A stretch of DNA of 64,000 nucleotides from Lewinellaceae bacterium. GTDB lineage: Bacteria > Bacteroidota > Bacteroidia > Chitinophagales > Saprospiraceae. The notes below the pieces were generated by a model. That model saw only the letters and a list, made by a program, of their open reading frames with translations. It was not told where the DNA came from and searched no databases. The stretch is taken from assembly GCA_016719605.1 (NCBI GenBank), contig JADJYW010000006.1, positions 168,501 to 232,500 of the forward strand, read 5' to 3'. The translations under genes were made by a program, and so were the position numbers. Each line of letters begins with the position of its first letter. Position 1 is the stretch's first letter. Below, piece after piece: positions 9,281 to 18,207 of this stretch.

Positions 9281-10798
9281 ATGCGCCAACTTGTCCATAT
9301 TTTTCTATTGTTCTTGCTTGCCGGAACAACCGCCCGCCTGCCCGCCCAAACGCGCACGGCCGCGCTGGATCAGGCGCTGACCCTTCTGGGCGAATTAGTG
9401 GAAGCCGGCAACTACGAAGAAGCCCAAGTGGAAGCGGAAAATCTGCGCGACTACCTGCTCCAGCACCAACTTCCTTGCCCTGCCGAGGCAGTGCCCCTGC
9501 TTTCCGACATCTATCGCCACAACCGTGACAAAAAAAGCGCTCGCGAATTCCTCGATGAGGCAGCCCGGAGCGCCCAAAACCACCCCGACCCACAGTTGCT
9601 CAACGCGCTCGCAGATGCGTATTTTGTGTGGAGGCGCCCGGAAGCGGCACTTGACTGCCTGCGGCGGCTCCTTGTAGCCAAAGACTCCATTGCCGAACGG
9701 GAGCGCCGGGACGATATAGCGGCGCTGCAACAACAACTGGACTCGCTGGCCCGCCACCAGCGTGCGGAAAGCATGGAGCAAACCGGCATCGTGCGGCTCC
9801 GGCAAGAGCACCTGCTCTTTGCCGGCGGAGGCCTGTTGGCACTTGTCTTGTTGCTGCTGTTGTTTCGCCGCCGTACAGCCACACGCTGGCGCAAACTGTT
9901 GGCCAAGCGCGACCTGGAGATCGAATTCCTGCGCTCGGAACGGTTCACCAACACGCTGCCGGTTGACATGAATATGCCGCAAATACTGGAACAGGCCCCG
10001 GCCTACCACCAGGACAAAACCGGCCATACCGGCAATCACCACCGCCCCGACAAGACAGCTCTGATCATTGAGCCAAATCGTCAGATTGTTTTGTACCTGA
10101 AGTCCTTGTTGTCCGACCGTTTTGAAGTAGAAACAGCCGTTACGGCTACCGAGGGACTTTTGGCTGCCTCCAGCCACCTGCCCGACCTCGTCGTGTGCGC
10201 AGCCGTGCTCAATGGCCAGACGGGCATTGAGGTGGTGCGGCAGATCAAACTGGCCGAGCGCACCAATCATATTCCCGTTATCCTGCTCACGGAGCGTTTC
10301 GGCAACGAGGGCAAACTGGACGCTTTGCGTGCGGGCGCCGATGCCTGGTTTACCCGCCCGGTGCTCGACCGGGATCTCGATGCGCAGGTGACCCTTTTGC
10401 TGGATGCGCACAAACAAGGCCACGAACGGTTCGCCCGTTTTCTGCACTTGTATTTTTCTGAAAACCGGATTCCGCTCAACGATCCGTTCCTTGCCAAAGT
10501 GGTTGCTGCCATTGAGCAAAGCCTGAGCGACCCCGATTTCATGGCCGACGACCTTGCCCGGAAAATGCAACTGAACAAACAGCATTTTTTCAAGAAACTG
10601 TTTGTCCTCACCGGAAAGGAGCCGGTGCAACTGCTTCGCGAAATGCGGCTTGAAAAGGCCCGGTCGTTGTTGGAAGTACGCGCCGGTACGCCGCAAACCA
10701 TCGCCGAGCTGGTCGGCTTTTCCAGTTCGGGCACGTTCGCACTGGCATTCAAGGAGTACTTTGGCGAGAATACGCTGTTGTTGAAAAGGCCCGGGTAG
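9281..10798 (+). CDS. Membrane-anchored TPR/pseudo-receiver/AraC-type transcription regulator
   Basis: A 505-residue one-polypeptide regulator. Signal peptide (1-23), periplasmic helical TPR-like region (25-165), one transmembrane helix (about 177-195), basic stop-transfer RRR, a receiver-like domain (about 259-375) and an AraC-type double helix-turn-helix (about 401-500). The layout recalls hybrid two-component regulators, but histidine kinase domains are absent. The receiver is degenerate: the acidic pair is E264-P265, the phosphoacceptor position is A307 (PDLVVCAAVL), and the usual K is R359; only T337 is kept. It therefore cannot be phosphorylated in the normal way, and may transmit a signal by conformation or proteolysis. 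Targets are unknown. The extreme C terminus (after YFGE) is unlike the family's usual ending, so a late frame break is possible. Confidence 0.85.
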   Translation: MRQLVHIFLLFLLAGTTARLPAQTRTAALDQALTLLGELVEAGNYEEAQVEAENLRDYLLQHQLPCPAEAVPLLSDIYRHNRDKKSAREFLDEAARSAQNHPDPQLLNALADAYFVWRRPEAALDCLRRLLVAKDSIAERERRDDIAALQQQLDSLARHQRAESMEQTGIVRLRQEHLLFAGGGLLALVLLLLLFRRRTATRWRKLLAKRDLEIEFLRSERFTNTLPVDMNMPQILEQAPAYHQDKTGHTGNHHRPDKTALIIEPNRQIVLYLKSLLSDRFEVETAVTATEGLLAASSHLPDLVVCAAVLNGQTGIEVVRQIKLAERTNHIPVILLTERFGNEGKLDALRAGADAWFTRPVLDRDLDAQVTLLLDAHKQGHERFARFLHLYFSENRIPLNDPFLAKVVAAIEQSLSDPDFMADDLARKMQLNKQHFFKKLFVLTGKEPVQLLREMRLEKARSLLEVRAGTPQTIAELVGFSSSGTFALAFKEYFGENTLLLKRPG

Positions 10799-10808
10799 AG
10801 GAGTCCGC

Positions 10809-11717
10809 TTACCGCGCTTCAATCAAGTCAATCAGCCGGTTTAGTTCTCCGTCATTTTCAAATTTGATGACGATTTGGCCCTTGCCCTTGTCGCTGCGTT
10901 TGAGGTCCACCTTGGCGCCAAAGTAGGCGCGAAACTGGTCCTGGATGGTACGCAGGCTATCGGGCAGGCGTTTGTCGGCCCGGGGCTTTTTGCCCAGCCG
11001 GTCTTCCTGGTGACGGGCGATGAGCACTTCCACCGCGCGTACGGACAGCCCTTCCTGTCGGATTTGGCGCAGCAGGGAGAGTTGGAAAGCGATGTCGTTC
11101 ACGCCGGCCAGTGCGCGGGCGTGGCCCATACTGAGGTCGCCCTCTTTGATGGCCTGTTGTACATCCACGGGCAATTTGAGCAGCCGCAGGTAGTTGGTGA
11201 TGGTGCTGCGCTGCTTGCCCACGCGCTCGGAGAGCAGTTCGTCGGTGAGGCTGCATTCTTCCTTGAGGCGCTGGTACGAAATGGCCACTTCGATGGCATT
11301 CAGGTCCTGGCGCTGGATATTTTCGATGAGCGCCATTTCCAGCATCTGCTGGTCATCGGCGAGGCGAACGTAGGCGGGTATCTCGGTTAGGCCGGCTACC
11401 TGGCTGGCTCGAAAACGGCGCTCGCCGGAGATCAATTGGTAGGCCTTGTCGTGCAGACGGCGCACCGTGACGGGTTGAATGAGGCCGTGGACACGGATGC
11501 TGTCCGTCAGTTCGTCCAAAGCGGTCTGGTCAAATTCGGTGCGGGGCTGAAAGGGGTTGGCCTCGATCTGGCTGATGGGCAACATGGCCACGGTATGGGT
11601 CAGTTCGCGCACGACTTCCTGGGCATTTTCCTGTACGGCCTGCTCCAGTTGTTTGGTATTGTCAAGCAGGGCGCGGATACCCTTGCCAAAATCGGTTTTG
11701 TTTAACTTCTTTGTCAT
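10809..11717 (-). CDS. parB: ParB/Spo0J chromosome-partitioning protein
   Basis: A 302-residue ParB family CTPase and DNA-binding protein that loads at parS sites and organises the origin region for segregation. The N-terminal domain has ISQIEANPFQPR (box I) and GERRFRAS at 98-105 (box II, the CTP-binding arginine patch), followed by the helix-turn-helix (LSERVGKQRSTITNYLRLL) and a short C-terminal dimerisation domain. It starts 3 bp after the parA stop, so the two genes form an operon with parA first. No parS palindrome was recognised nearby. Confidence 0.95.
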   Translation of the reverse strand: MTKKLNKTDFGKGIRALLDNTKQLEQAVQENAQEVVRELTHTVAMLPISQIEANPFQPRTEFDQTALDELTDSIRVHGLIQPVTVRRLHDKAYQLISGERRFRASQVAGLTEIPAYVRLADDQQMLEMALIENIQRQDLNAIEVAISYQRLKEECSLTDELLSERVGKQRSTITNYLRLLKLPVDVQQAIKEGDLSMGHARALAGVNDIAFQLSLLRQIRQEGLSVRAVEVLIARHQEDRLGKKPRADKRLPDSLRTIQDQFRAYFGAKVDLKRSDKGKGQIVIKFENDGELNRLIDLIEAR

Positions 11718-11720
11718 GGT

Positions 11721-12488
11721 CTAATTGGGGTTTCTACGGAGAAACTCTTCTGCCAGGTTGAAAAAATTGACCGCGCCTTTGCTGCTCACATCGTACATAG
11801 CCACGGGAACGTGCTGCATGGGCGCCTCGGCTACGCGCGAGTTGCGGTGGATGATGGTTTCAAAAACGTAGTCGTTGCTGCTGTTGCGCACCTCTTCCAC
11901 GATAGCATTGGCGAGGCGCAAGCGGCTGTCGTACATGGAGATAAGCAGCCCTTCCACCTGAAGGTCGGGGTTGAAGCCCTGCTTGACGAGCGCGATGGTG
12001 TTTTTCAGTTTGGACAAGCCTTCGAAGGAAAACATTTCGCACTGCACCGGGATCAGCACCGTATCGGCGGCCACGAGGGCGTTGACGGTGATGAGGCCGA
12101 GCGAGGGCAGGCAGTCAATGAAAATAAAATCATAGTCCTTGCTCACCTGGCGCACGATTTTGCGCAGGATGTACTCGCGGTCGGGTTTGTTCACCAGTTC
12201 CACGTCGGCGCCTACGAGGTTGATGCTGGAGGGCAGGAGCCAGAGGTTTGGGGTTTCGGTAGCTACGATGGCCTCGCGCGGATCCATGTCGTTGACGAGG
12301 CATTCGTACAGGCTGACCGTTTCTTCGTCGGTAGCCACGCCTACGCCCGACGAGGCGTTGGACTGCGGATCGGCGTCAATCAGCAGTACGCGTTTTTCCA
12401 GAATAGCCAGCGATGCGGCGAGGTTGATGGCGGTCGTGGTCTTGCCGACGCCGCCTTTTTGATTGGCAATCGTGATGATTTTGCTCAT
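11721..12488 (-). CDS. parA: ParA/Soj partitioning ATPase
   Basis: A 255-residue ParA-type ATPase that forms nucleotide-dependent DNA-bound dimers and moves ParB-parS complexes during segregation. The deviant Walker A motif KGGVGKTT is at residues 11-18, Walker A' is LLIDADPQSNA, and the Walker B-type segment is FIFIDCLPSLG. The frame is open about 500 bp upstream, but MSKIITIANQ at 12488 is the family's normal start and is chosen here. It lacks an N-terminal HTH, as expected of the chromosomal Soj type. Confidence 0.95.
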   Translation of the reverse strand: MSKIITIANQKGGVGKTTTAINLAASLAILEKRVLLIDADPQSNASSGVGVATDEETVSLYECLVNDMDPREAIVATETPNLWLLPSSINLVGADVELVNKPDREYILRKIVRQVSKDYDFIFIDCLPSLGLITVNALVAADTVLIPVQCEMFSFEGLSKLKNTIALVKQGFNPDLQVEGLLISMYDSRLRLANAIVEEVRNSSNDYVFETIIHRNSRVAEAPMQHVPVAMYDVSSKGAVNFFNLAEEFLRRNPN

Positions 12489-12614
12489 ATCGTGGTGGTA
12501 CGTCTTCGTTTTGCGGGGAACTTCATTCGGAAAATCTGTCAGTTTTTTTGAATAGAGTTCCTTGCGAAACGAAGACTGTGGTTGAACAGGAATGGTGCTT
12601 GCCTCCAAAGACCG

Positions 12615-12622
12615 GCAAAGAT
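12615..12622 (-). promoter_or_regulatory. -7 element of the parAB operon
   Basis: On the minus strand TATCTTTG, followed by C, matches TAnnTTTG and lies 127 bp before the parA ATG. The 309-bp gap 12489-12797 between parA and the divergent secreted-protein gene holds this promoter, the divergent one at 12725-12772 and a single imperfect DnaA-box-like ttatccacc at 12663, but no gene. Confidence 0.5.
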
Positions 12623-12724
12623 ACTCGTGGCTTGCAGAAAACGGCGGCAAGCGGGTTTGGAAGTTATCCACCGGGCGGTGGGGAAAAGGTGTGGAAAGGT
12701 GTTGGCATTGTCCTTTTTGCCGCT

Positions 12725-12772
12725 TTTTAATACTTCTTGACCCTTTCCCGGTATGTGCCCCCCGCACCTTTG
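12725..12772 (+). promoter_or_regulatory. Upstream conserved promoter, copy A
   Basis: The 24 bp starting at 12725 (ttttaatacttcttgacc...) match the sequence at 17479 at 23 of 24 positions, and both copies are followed about 40 bp after their first base by acctttg, a TAnnTTTG-like -7 element (CACCTTTG here at 12765-12772). TTGAC at 12737 may serve as the -33 box. It drives the secreted-protein gene at 12798 with a leader of about 20 nt. Confidence 0.55.
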
Positions 12773-12797
12773 TCGCACAAAACAATCGCGTCTTACG

Positions 12798-13430
12798 ATG
12801 AAAAAGCACCTTATTTCGCTCCTCTTGCTTTTGGCCGGCCTGGCCGCTGCCGCCCAACCGAACAAAAAAGTAGGGCCTGCCCTGACGAAGTTTCTGAACA
12901 CCGAGTTCATGGTCAAATTTCGCGACTTGCGCATCAGCGCCGAGAGTGCCGCGCTGAATGTGCAATCCAGCCAGGGCAGCCTCCAGCAAGCCGATCTGTT
13001 TCGTTTGCGCAGTGCTTACGACCAGACGGCTACCCGCGCCAATCAGTTGCTGAACAACATCAAACAGGATTTTCTGAATTCCAAAAAACTGAATTCTATT
13101 GCCGAATTTCCGGAGATGTACTCCGATGGCTTAGGCTATAAACTACAGGAAATAGCCGATTTCTATGCGGCCAATTTTCAGCAAGCCCTGGCCGATGCTT
13201 CCATCTCGAACGAGGAAGTGGACGGCAGCGCGGTGCTGCTGCTCGTGATCGAACTGATCGGTTTAACCAAAGGCTTGACGAGTTATTTCGCCGAAATCCG
13301 CCGCGAGGCCCGGCAATATACCGAGGCACATTTGCAGGAACACCTCGTGCTGCCCTACCGCTGGCGCTACTGGGACGAACTGGCCGGCAGCGCGTCGGCT
13401 TACGAGAAATTTGAAAAAGCCCGGATGTAG
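12798..13430 (+). CDS. Secreted helical protein of unknown function (N-terminal part)
   Basis: A 210-residue product with a clear signal peptide (MKKHLISLLLLLAGLAAAAQ), then almost entirely helical sequence with no recognised domain. The ATG at 12798 is chosen because it begins the signal peptide. The frame stops at 13430, but the next frame is open from 13415 and continues as a matching helical segment and Pro-rich tail to 13768. A two-base excess or one-base loss near 13425 would fuse both into a protein of about 320 residues. It is transcribed divergently from parA and shares its promoter sequence with the gene at 17572. Confidence 0.7.
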   Translation: MKKHLISLLLLLAGLAAAAQPNKKVGPALTKFLNTEFMVKFRDLRISAESAALNVQSSQGSLQQADLFRLRSAYDQTATRANQLLNNIKQDFLNSKKLNSIAEFPEMYSDGLGYKLQEIADFYAANFQQALADASISNEEVDGSAVLLLVIELIGLTKGLTSYFAEIRREARQYTEAHLQEHLVLPYRWRYWDELAGSASAYEKFEKARM

Positions 13431-13471
13431 AACTCAACGAAGCCCAGCGGAATGAAAAACTCGATCAGCAA

Positions 13472-13768
13472 TTGCAGCGCGTGAACCAGACGATCAGTAC
13501 CCTGCCCCGCAACACCGACGGCGGTACCAACCCCGATCCTGGGTTCAACCCGCCCCCCGACGGCGAAATGCCCGTAGATTCCGGTTCTACCCTCCGCTAC
13601 GACGACTGGTCGCCCACCGAAACTCCCCCCGCTGTGCCGGATTCCACGGCTACTACCCCTGCCAAACCCGGTTCCGCAAAAACGAAAACGAAAACACGCG
13701 AAACGGCTCCGGCCGCCCAACCTGCCCCGGCTAAAAAAGTCCAAAAGGCCGGCGAAAACAATCGGTAG
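13472..13768 (+). CDS. Probable C-terminal continuation of the preceding secreted protein
   Basis: A reading frame open from 13415 that encodes a short coiled-coil-like stretch (VELNEAQRNEKLDQQLQRV) followed by a low-complexity Pro/Thr/Ala/Lys tail of about 75 residues. It has no convincing start codon or ribosome binding site of its own (only a TTG at 13472). Read after ...YEKFEKARM of the upstream gene, the helix continues naturally, so this is most likely the same gene in a shifted frame rather than a separate protein. The basic, proline-rich tail suggests a surface or matrix-associated linker. No function is known. Confidence 0.5.
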   Translation: MQRVNQTISTLPRNTDGGTNPDPGFNPPPDGEMPVDSGSTLRYDDWSPTETPPAVPDSTATTPAKPGSAKTKTKTRETAPAAQPAPAKKVQKAGENNR

Positions 13769-13823
13769 AGCCGCATACCCGACTCCTTTCATTACCAATT
13801 TCACCTGTTTCACTATCTCTGCT

Positions 13824-15502
13824 ATGCAATACCTTCGTTTCATTGCCCTGCTTTCTATGCTGTCGTGCTGTTTTGGCATACTTGATGCACAACCCATACC
13901 TGCCGGATATGCTGAAGGCGCCGACGTGTATTTCAGAAAAGCGTTGGAAACCTCGCGTGCCAACCACGACGTGCCTGCCGTTGGCGGCGTACTTGTTTTA
14001 GGCGGAAAAATAATGGCTCACGGCGCCATTGGTGTGCGGACGTTGCTGAATACTACGTTCAAAGTGACCGATAACGATCGTTTTCCAATCGGTTCGGTCT
14101 CCAAGCCCTTTACCAGTTTTGTTGCTGCTGCAGTGATGCAAAATTTTCCCGATGAGTTGACCTGGAATACGCGCGTGGACCGATGGTACAAGGGGGGCAA
14201 TGTAGATCATGTCACAGTCGCCATGCTGTCCGATTTTTCGGCGCCGCTGAGCCTTGCGGGGTTATCCCACGCCTCCTGTGCGTTGAATGGTTTTACCGGA
14301 TCGCAAATTTTGTGCAGAACGGTGAATGGTGTAGACGAGACGGCGGACAAAACCAAGAGTTCGTACTTCACGCAAGGCCGCGATGAATTTGCCGCCAAGA
14401 TCGTCCGCTCGCCGCTCGGTACAGCCAACGCGTACAACAACAATGCGCCGGTACTGATCTCTGCTATGCTGCAGCAGGCTTCGGGCAAAACATTTGAGCA
14501 ATGCGCTAAACAATATGTGCTTACCCCGATCGGCTCCAATGCCAAGTTTATCAATGAAATTACAACCACCGAAGTAAGCAGCATCGCTTTCCCGATTTTG
14601 CATGAAGTTGCAGGAATCAACTAGTGCAGCCCATGACATCAAGAGGGTACGGTACCAACTGGGCACGCTACCATTTGGGCCATGCATCCGGCGGTCTGAT
14701 GATTTCCCCGCGCGACATGGGCAGGTGGTTTATCGAAATGATGCCCACTGCCCCCGATCGCAAGGACGTACTGACCAATACCAGCCTCACGCAGTACCTC
14801 AGTGGCTCGACCGCCAAAGATGTGCGGATGCGGGGCGGGTGGTATAATGTCAGCCTCAAAGACAAAATCCCTTCTGCCAACTGGCTCGACGATGACGCTG
14901 CGCTGTGGCACAACGGGAGTCTTCTGGGCAACTACTGCGAGGCTTTTGTATTTCCCAACGACAACTTTGCTTTCAGCGCCGTCACGAATGTCGGCGGAAC
15001 ACGGGGCACTGCGATTGTCCAAGAGCTCAGCCGCCACAGCATGGCCCTCAGCTACCAGCGTGCCATCGTGCCGCTGTTCAAGGGCTACAACCCGTCGTTC
15101 CAGATCGAAGGCGACGGTTTTTCCCAGCCCAACCTGAATACCCTGCTCAAGGATGTGAATTTTCTTACTACCGCAGCCGTTCCGGGCGCCAAGCCCGCGC
15201 TGCTCCTGAGCGAACTGCCGAAGGTGATCGTCGGCAACTTGTTGTCGCTCAAAACCGAGACAGTGGCCGTGGCCTTGCCCCGCAACATGCACAATATCAA
15301 AAGCGTCACGCTTTACAAACTCGTCGGCGCCATTCCTTCTCAGGCCAAGTATGAAAAGGTGCAAACCATTGCCACGACCAGCAAGACCGACAATGTATAT
15401 TTCCATTTTTCGCCCGCCTATTCCGGCTCCAAACTCCGGTTGGAATTTGAAAAAATCAATGCTGCTCAAAATATCCAGATCGCCGAGATCATCGTGCGCT
15501 GA
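13824..15502 (+). pseudogene. Secreted beta-lactamase-fold serine hydrolase, frameshifted
   Basis: One gene in two frames: 13824-14624 (signal peptide and first half) and 14624-15502 (second half). Together they give about 555 residues of a class C beta-lactamase/DD-peptidase-like serine hydrolase. The nucleophile motif SVSK is in the first part (IGSVSKPFTSF), with the tyrosine motif as YNN (NAYNNNAPVL); the third motif HNG (WHNGSLLG) is in the second part, so neither piece alone would be active. The break lies between about 14590 and 14640, and the sequence on both sides is well conserved, so an assembly indel is as likely as true inactivation. A C-terminal beta domain of about 160 residues follows the catalytic domain. 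Substrate unknown; peptidoglycan or a peptide are family possibilities. Confidence 0.75.
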
Positions 15503-15548
15503 CTGCACACAAAAACAAACACTGTTTCACCTCCAATTTGTAAAAAAC

Positions 15549-17416
15549 ATGAAAAACATCCTGTCATTCTTCCTGCTTCTTTTGACTGCCACGGCGGTCA
15601 ACGCCCAAGCCTGGGTATCGCGCCACAACCTCACTGCCGCCCAGTACCAGACCGAATTTACCAAATGGACCGGCCAGGGCTATCGGCTCAAGCAGGTCAG
15701 CGGCTACAGTGCCGCCGGCCAGGACCGCTATGCGGCCATTTTTGAAAAAACCAGTGGCCCGGCGTGGTCGGCCAAGCACGGCCTCACCGCCGCCCAGTAC
15801 CAAACCGAATTCAACACAATGACCGGTCAGGGCTACCGCCCCGTTCTGGTGAGCGGTTTTCCTTCCGGCAGCCAGGCGAAGTATGCCTGTATTTTTGTCA
15901 AGGAAAACAATGCTCCGCAGTGGGCATCCAAGCACGGCATGACTGCTGCGCAGTACCAGGCCGAGTTTACCAAATGGACCGGCCAGGGCTACCGGCTCAC
16001 CGATATCAGCGGTTACACGGTAGGAGGTACCGACTACTACGCGGCCATTTTTGAAAAAACCAGTGGCCCGGCATGGTCGGCCAAGCATGGCCTCACTGCT
16101 GCGCAATACCAGACCGAGTTCAACACCATGAACAGCCAGGGCTACCGGCTGGTGAAGGTTTCGGGTTATTCCGGGAAGTACGCCGCCATTTGGGACAAAA
16201 GCAGCAGCCCGGCCTGGGTGGCTCGTCACAACATCGCCGGCGCACAGGGCTATCAGGATGAATTTGACCGCCAGTACTATCAGGGCTACCGCCCGGTTTG
16301 GATCAACGGCGGCGCGTTTGGCAATCAGGACAATTATGCCGGCATCTGGGTCAGCGCCGACCCGTTCAATGGCGCCGACATGGCCGCCGTGGATGCACTG
16401 GTGAAAAAATACATGGACGACAACGCTATCCCGGGCCTGTCGTTCGCCATTTCCCGCAACGGCAAACTTGTGCTGGCCAAAACTTATGGATTAGCCGACA
16501 AAGAAGCCGGCGAGCGTGTGGCGCCCCGCCACCGTTTTCGGGTGGCCAGCGTATCCAAACCGCTCACTTCGGTAGCCATTATGCGCCTCATTCAGGACAA
16601 GCAATTGAGCCTGACCGACAAGGTATTTGGCACCGGCGCCCTGCTGGGCACCACTTATGGCACCAAAGCGTATTCCAACCAGATCAAAAACATCACCCTC
16701 AACCACCTGCTCACCCACACCGCCGGCGGCTGGGGCAACCAGAGCAACGACCCCATGTTTCAGGACAAGACCTGGGATATGACCAAATTGATTTCCAACA
16801 CGCTGGATAATATCGCACTCACGGACGCCCCGGCGCCAAGTATTCGTACTCCAACTTTGGCTATTGTCTGTTGGGGCGAATTATTGAAAAGAAAACCGGC
16901 AAGACCTACGCCAACTACCTGAAACAAAATATCCTGACCCCCGGCGGAATCGCGAACATGGACATCGGCGGAAACACACTGGCTCAGCGCAAGGCCAACG
17001 AGGTGAAGTACTATGCTCCCGGCGACCCGTACAACATGAACGTGACCCGCATGGATGCCCACGGCGGCTGGATTGCTTCGCCCATTGACCTCGTGCGTTT
17101 TCTGGTGCGCGTCGATCGGTTCAACGCACCGTCCGATATCCTGACGACGGCATCCATTGACGAGATGATCAAAACCACACCGCAGTCCAACAATGGCTAC
17201 GCCAAAGGCTGGAATGTGAATGCCACGCCCAACTACTGGCACAACGGCGCCCTGCCCGGTACCATCGCCGAAATGGTGCGCACCAATGACGGTTTCTGCT
17301 GGGCTATCGTGGTGAATACCCGCCCGACCAATGACCAGTTCGCCGGCAAAATGGACAAACTGATGTGGGACATCCGGGGCGCTATTTCCAAATGGCCCGG
17401 ACACGACCTGTTTTAA
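15549..17416 (+). pseudogene. Polyglycine-hydrolase-like secreted serine hydrolase with BTRD1-type repeats, frameshifted
   Basis: Signal peptide (1-20), then five tandem repeats of 45-51 residues, each with a W-x-x-(K/R)-H-x-(L/M)-T-A-A-Q-Y-Q core followed by GQGYR and YAAIF strands (about 21-265), then a beta-lactamase-fold serine hydrolase domain. This matches the architecture of polyglycine hydrolases and bacterial relatives with the BTRD1 repeat. Motifs: SVSK (RVASVSKPLTS), Y-S-N (KYSYSNFGY) and HNG (YWHNGALPG). A one-base loss near 16833 (gccccggcgcc) moves the frame: 15549-16922 reads out into a false tail, and the true sequence AKYSYSNFGYCLLGRIIEK continues in the frame that is open to 17416. 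Restoring one G gives a protein of about 622 residues. Cleavage of glycine-rich protein linkers is a family possibility only. Confidence 0.8.
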
Positions 17417-17478
17417 AAAAAGGTTGAGGAGGGCAGGGGGCAAATGGCGCCCCTTGCTTCTCAACCCTTTTTCACCCA

Positions 17479-17525
17479 TTTTAATACTTCTTTACCCTTT
17501 CCTGTAGCTGATCCCCTGACCTTTG
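17479..17525 (+). promoter_or_regulatory. Upstream conserved promoter, copy B
   Basis: Second copy of the element at 12725: 23 of the first 24 bases agree (ttttaatacttctttacc...), and GACCTTTG follows at 17518-17525 in the -7 position. It lies 46 bp before the ATG at 17572. Confidence 0.55.
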
Positions 17526-17571
17526 TATCATCAATTAACAATAAAAAAACTATTTAAAACACAACCTGATT

Positions 17572-18021
17572 ATGAAAATGCAATTTTTGTTCCTCTCGTT
17601 CTGCCTTGCCTTCACGGGTCTTTCTTTTGTAGCCGGGGCACAGTCCCGCACCGATGTCGGCGAATTTGTTCTCGCTGCCAAAGAGACCGATGAGGAGATC
17701 GCGATGCTGCTGCCCGCTATTCAAAAAGTTCGTGAAGCAGCGATGTATGTTCCGGTACTCGAATCGGCCCGCAAACTGGCGGCTCGGGTGCAGCGCGCAG
17801 GCGCCAAAATGAGCCAAACCCAATACGATGGCTTCCAGCGCGAACTGGCCAAAATCGAGCGCGATTTTAGCGCCCAGGCCGCCCAACAAGCAGGTGCCCC
17901 ATACACTTGCCACGGAAAATGCGAAGCTGACTTCCCCGGCACCGGTGGCGGCAAAGGCTGGAAGCGGTTTATCTGCAAACTTGGTTGCATCAAGGTCGGC
18001 CCGGTAAGCGGCGGCAACTAA
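17572..18021 (+). CDS. Small secreted protein with C-terminal four-cysteine module
   Basis: A 149-residue exported protein I do not recognise. It has a signal peptide ending in VAGAQ, a helical middle (about 25-105), and a compact C-terminal segment with four cysteines in the pattern C-x3-C-x18-C-x3-C (TCHGKCEAD ... FICKLGCIKV) separated by a Gly-rich loop. Two disulfides or a metal site are both possible. It is followed by a strong hairpin terminator, so it is probably monocistronic, and it shares its promoter sequence with the secreted helical protein at 12798. This suggests coregulation, though no function can be assigned. Confidence 0.7.
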   Translation: MKMQFLFLSFCLAFTGLSFVAGAQSRTDVGEFVLAAKETDEEIAMLLPAIQKVREAAMYVPVLESARKLAARVQRAGAKMSQTQYDGFQRELAKIERDFSAQAAQQAGAPYTCHGKCEADFPGTGGGKGWKRFICKLGCIKVGPVSGGN

Positions 18022-18043
18022 AAAGGGCAGGTTTGTAAAAGAC

Positions 18044-18094
18044 AAAATGGCGAAAGGCAGGTTTGCGAAAGGCAAACCTGCCTTTCGCCATTTT
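18044..18094. terminator. Strong 22-bp perfect hairpin, probable bidirectional terminator
   Basis: Arms 18044-18065 and 18073-18094 are perfect reverse complements of 22 nt with a 7-nt loop. The stem starts with aaaa and ends with tttt, so it can end transcription in both directions. It lies 22 bp after the stop of the four-cysteine protein. Confidence 0.8.
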
Positions 18095-18207
18095 GCCAGA
18101 AATGCACGGGTTTAAACGATTTGATCGAAATTTGCGGGGAACCGGCAAACACTTTCCCGGTCTTCGGGCGTTTAAGTGCCCCTGATGTTCACCGCAAATT
18201 TTCCGAA

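Noticed and set aside
12489..12797. Possible replication origin beside parAB
   Set aside because: Only one imperfect DnaA-box-like word (ttatccacc at 12663) and no AT-rich unwinding region or dnaA gene are present. The palindrome of a parS site was also not found.
15600..16340. Regularly spaced direct repeats resembling a CRISPR array
   Set aside because: The spacing of about 150 bp and the conserved codons show they encode tandem BTRD1-type protein repeats; there are no spacers of uniform length and no cas genes.
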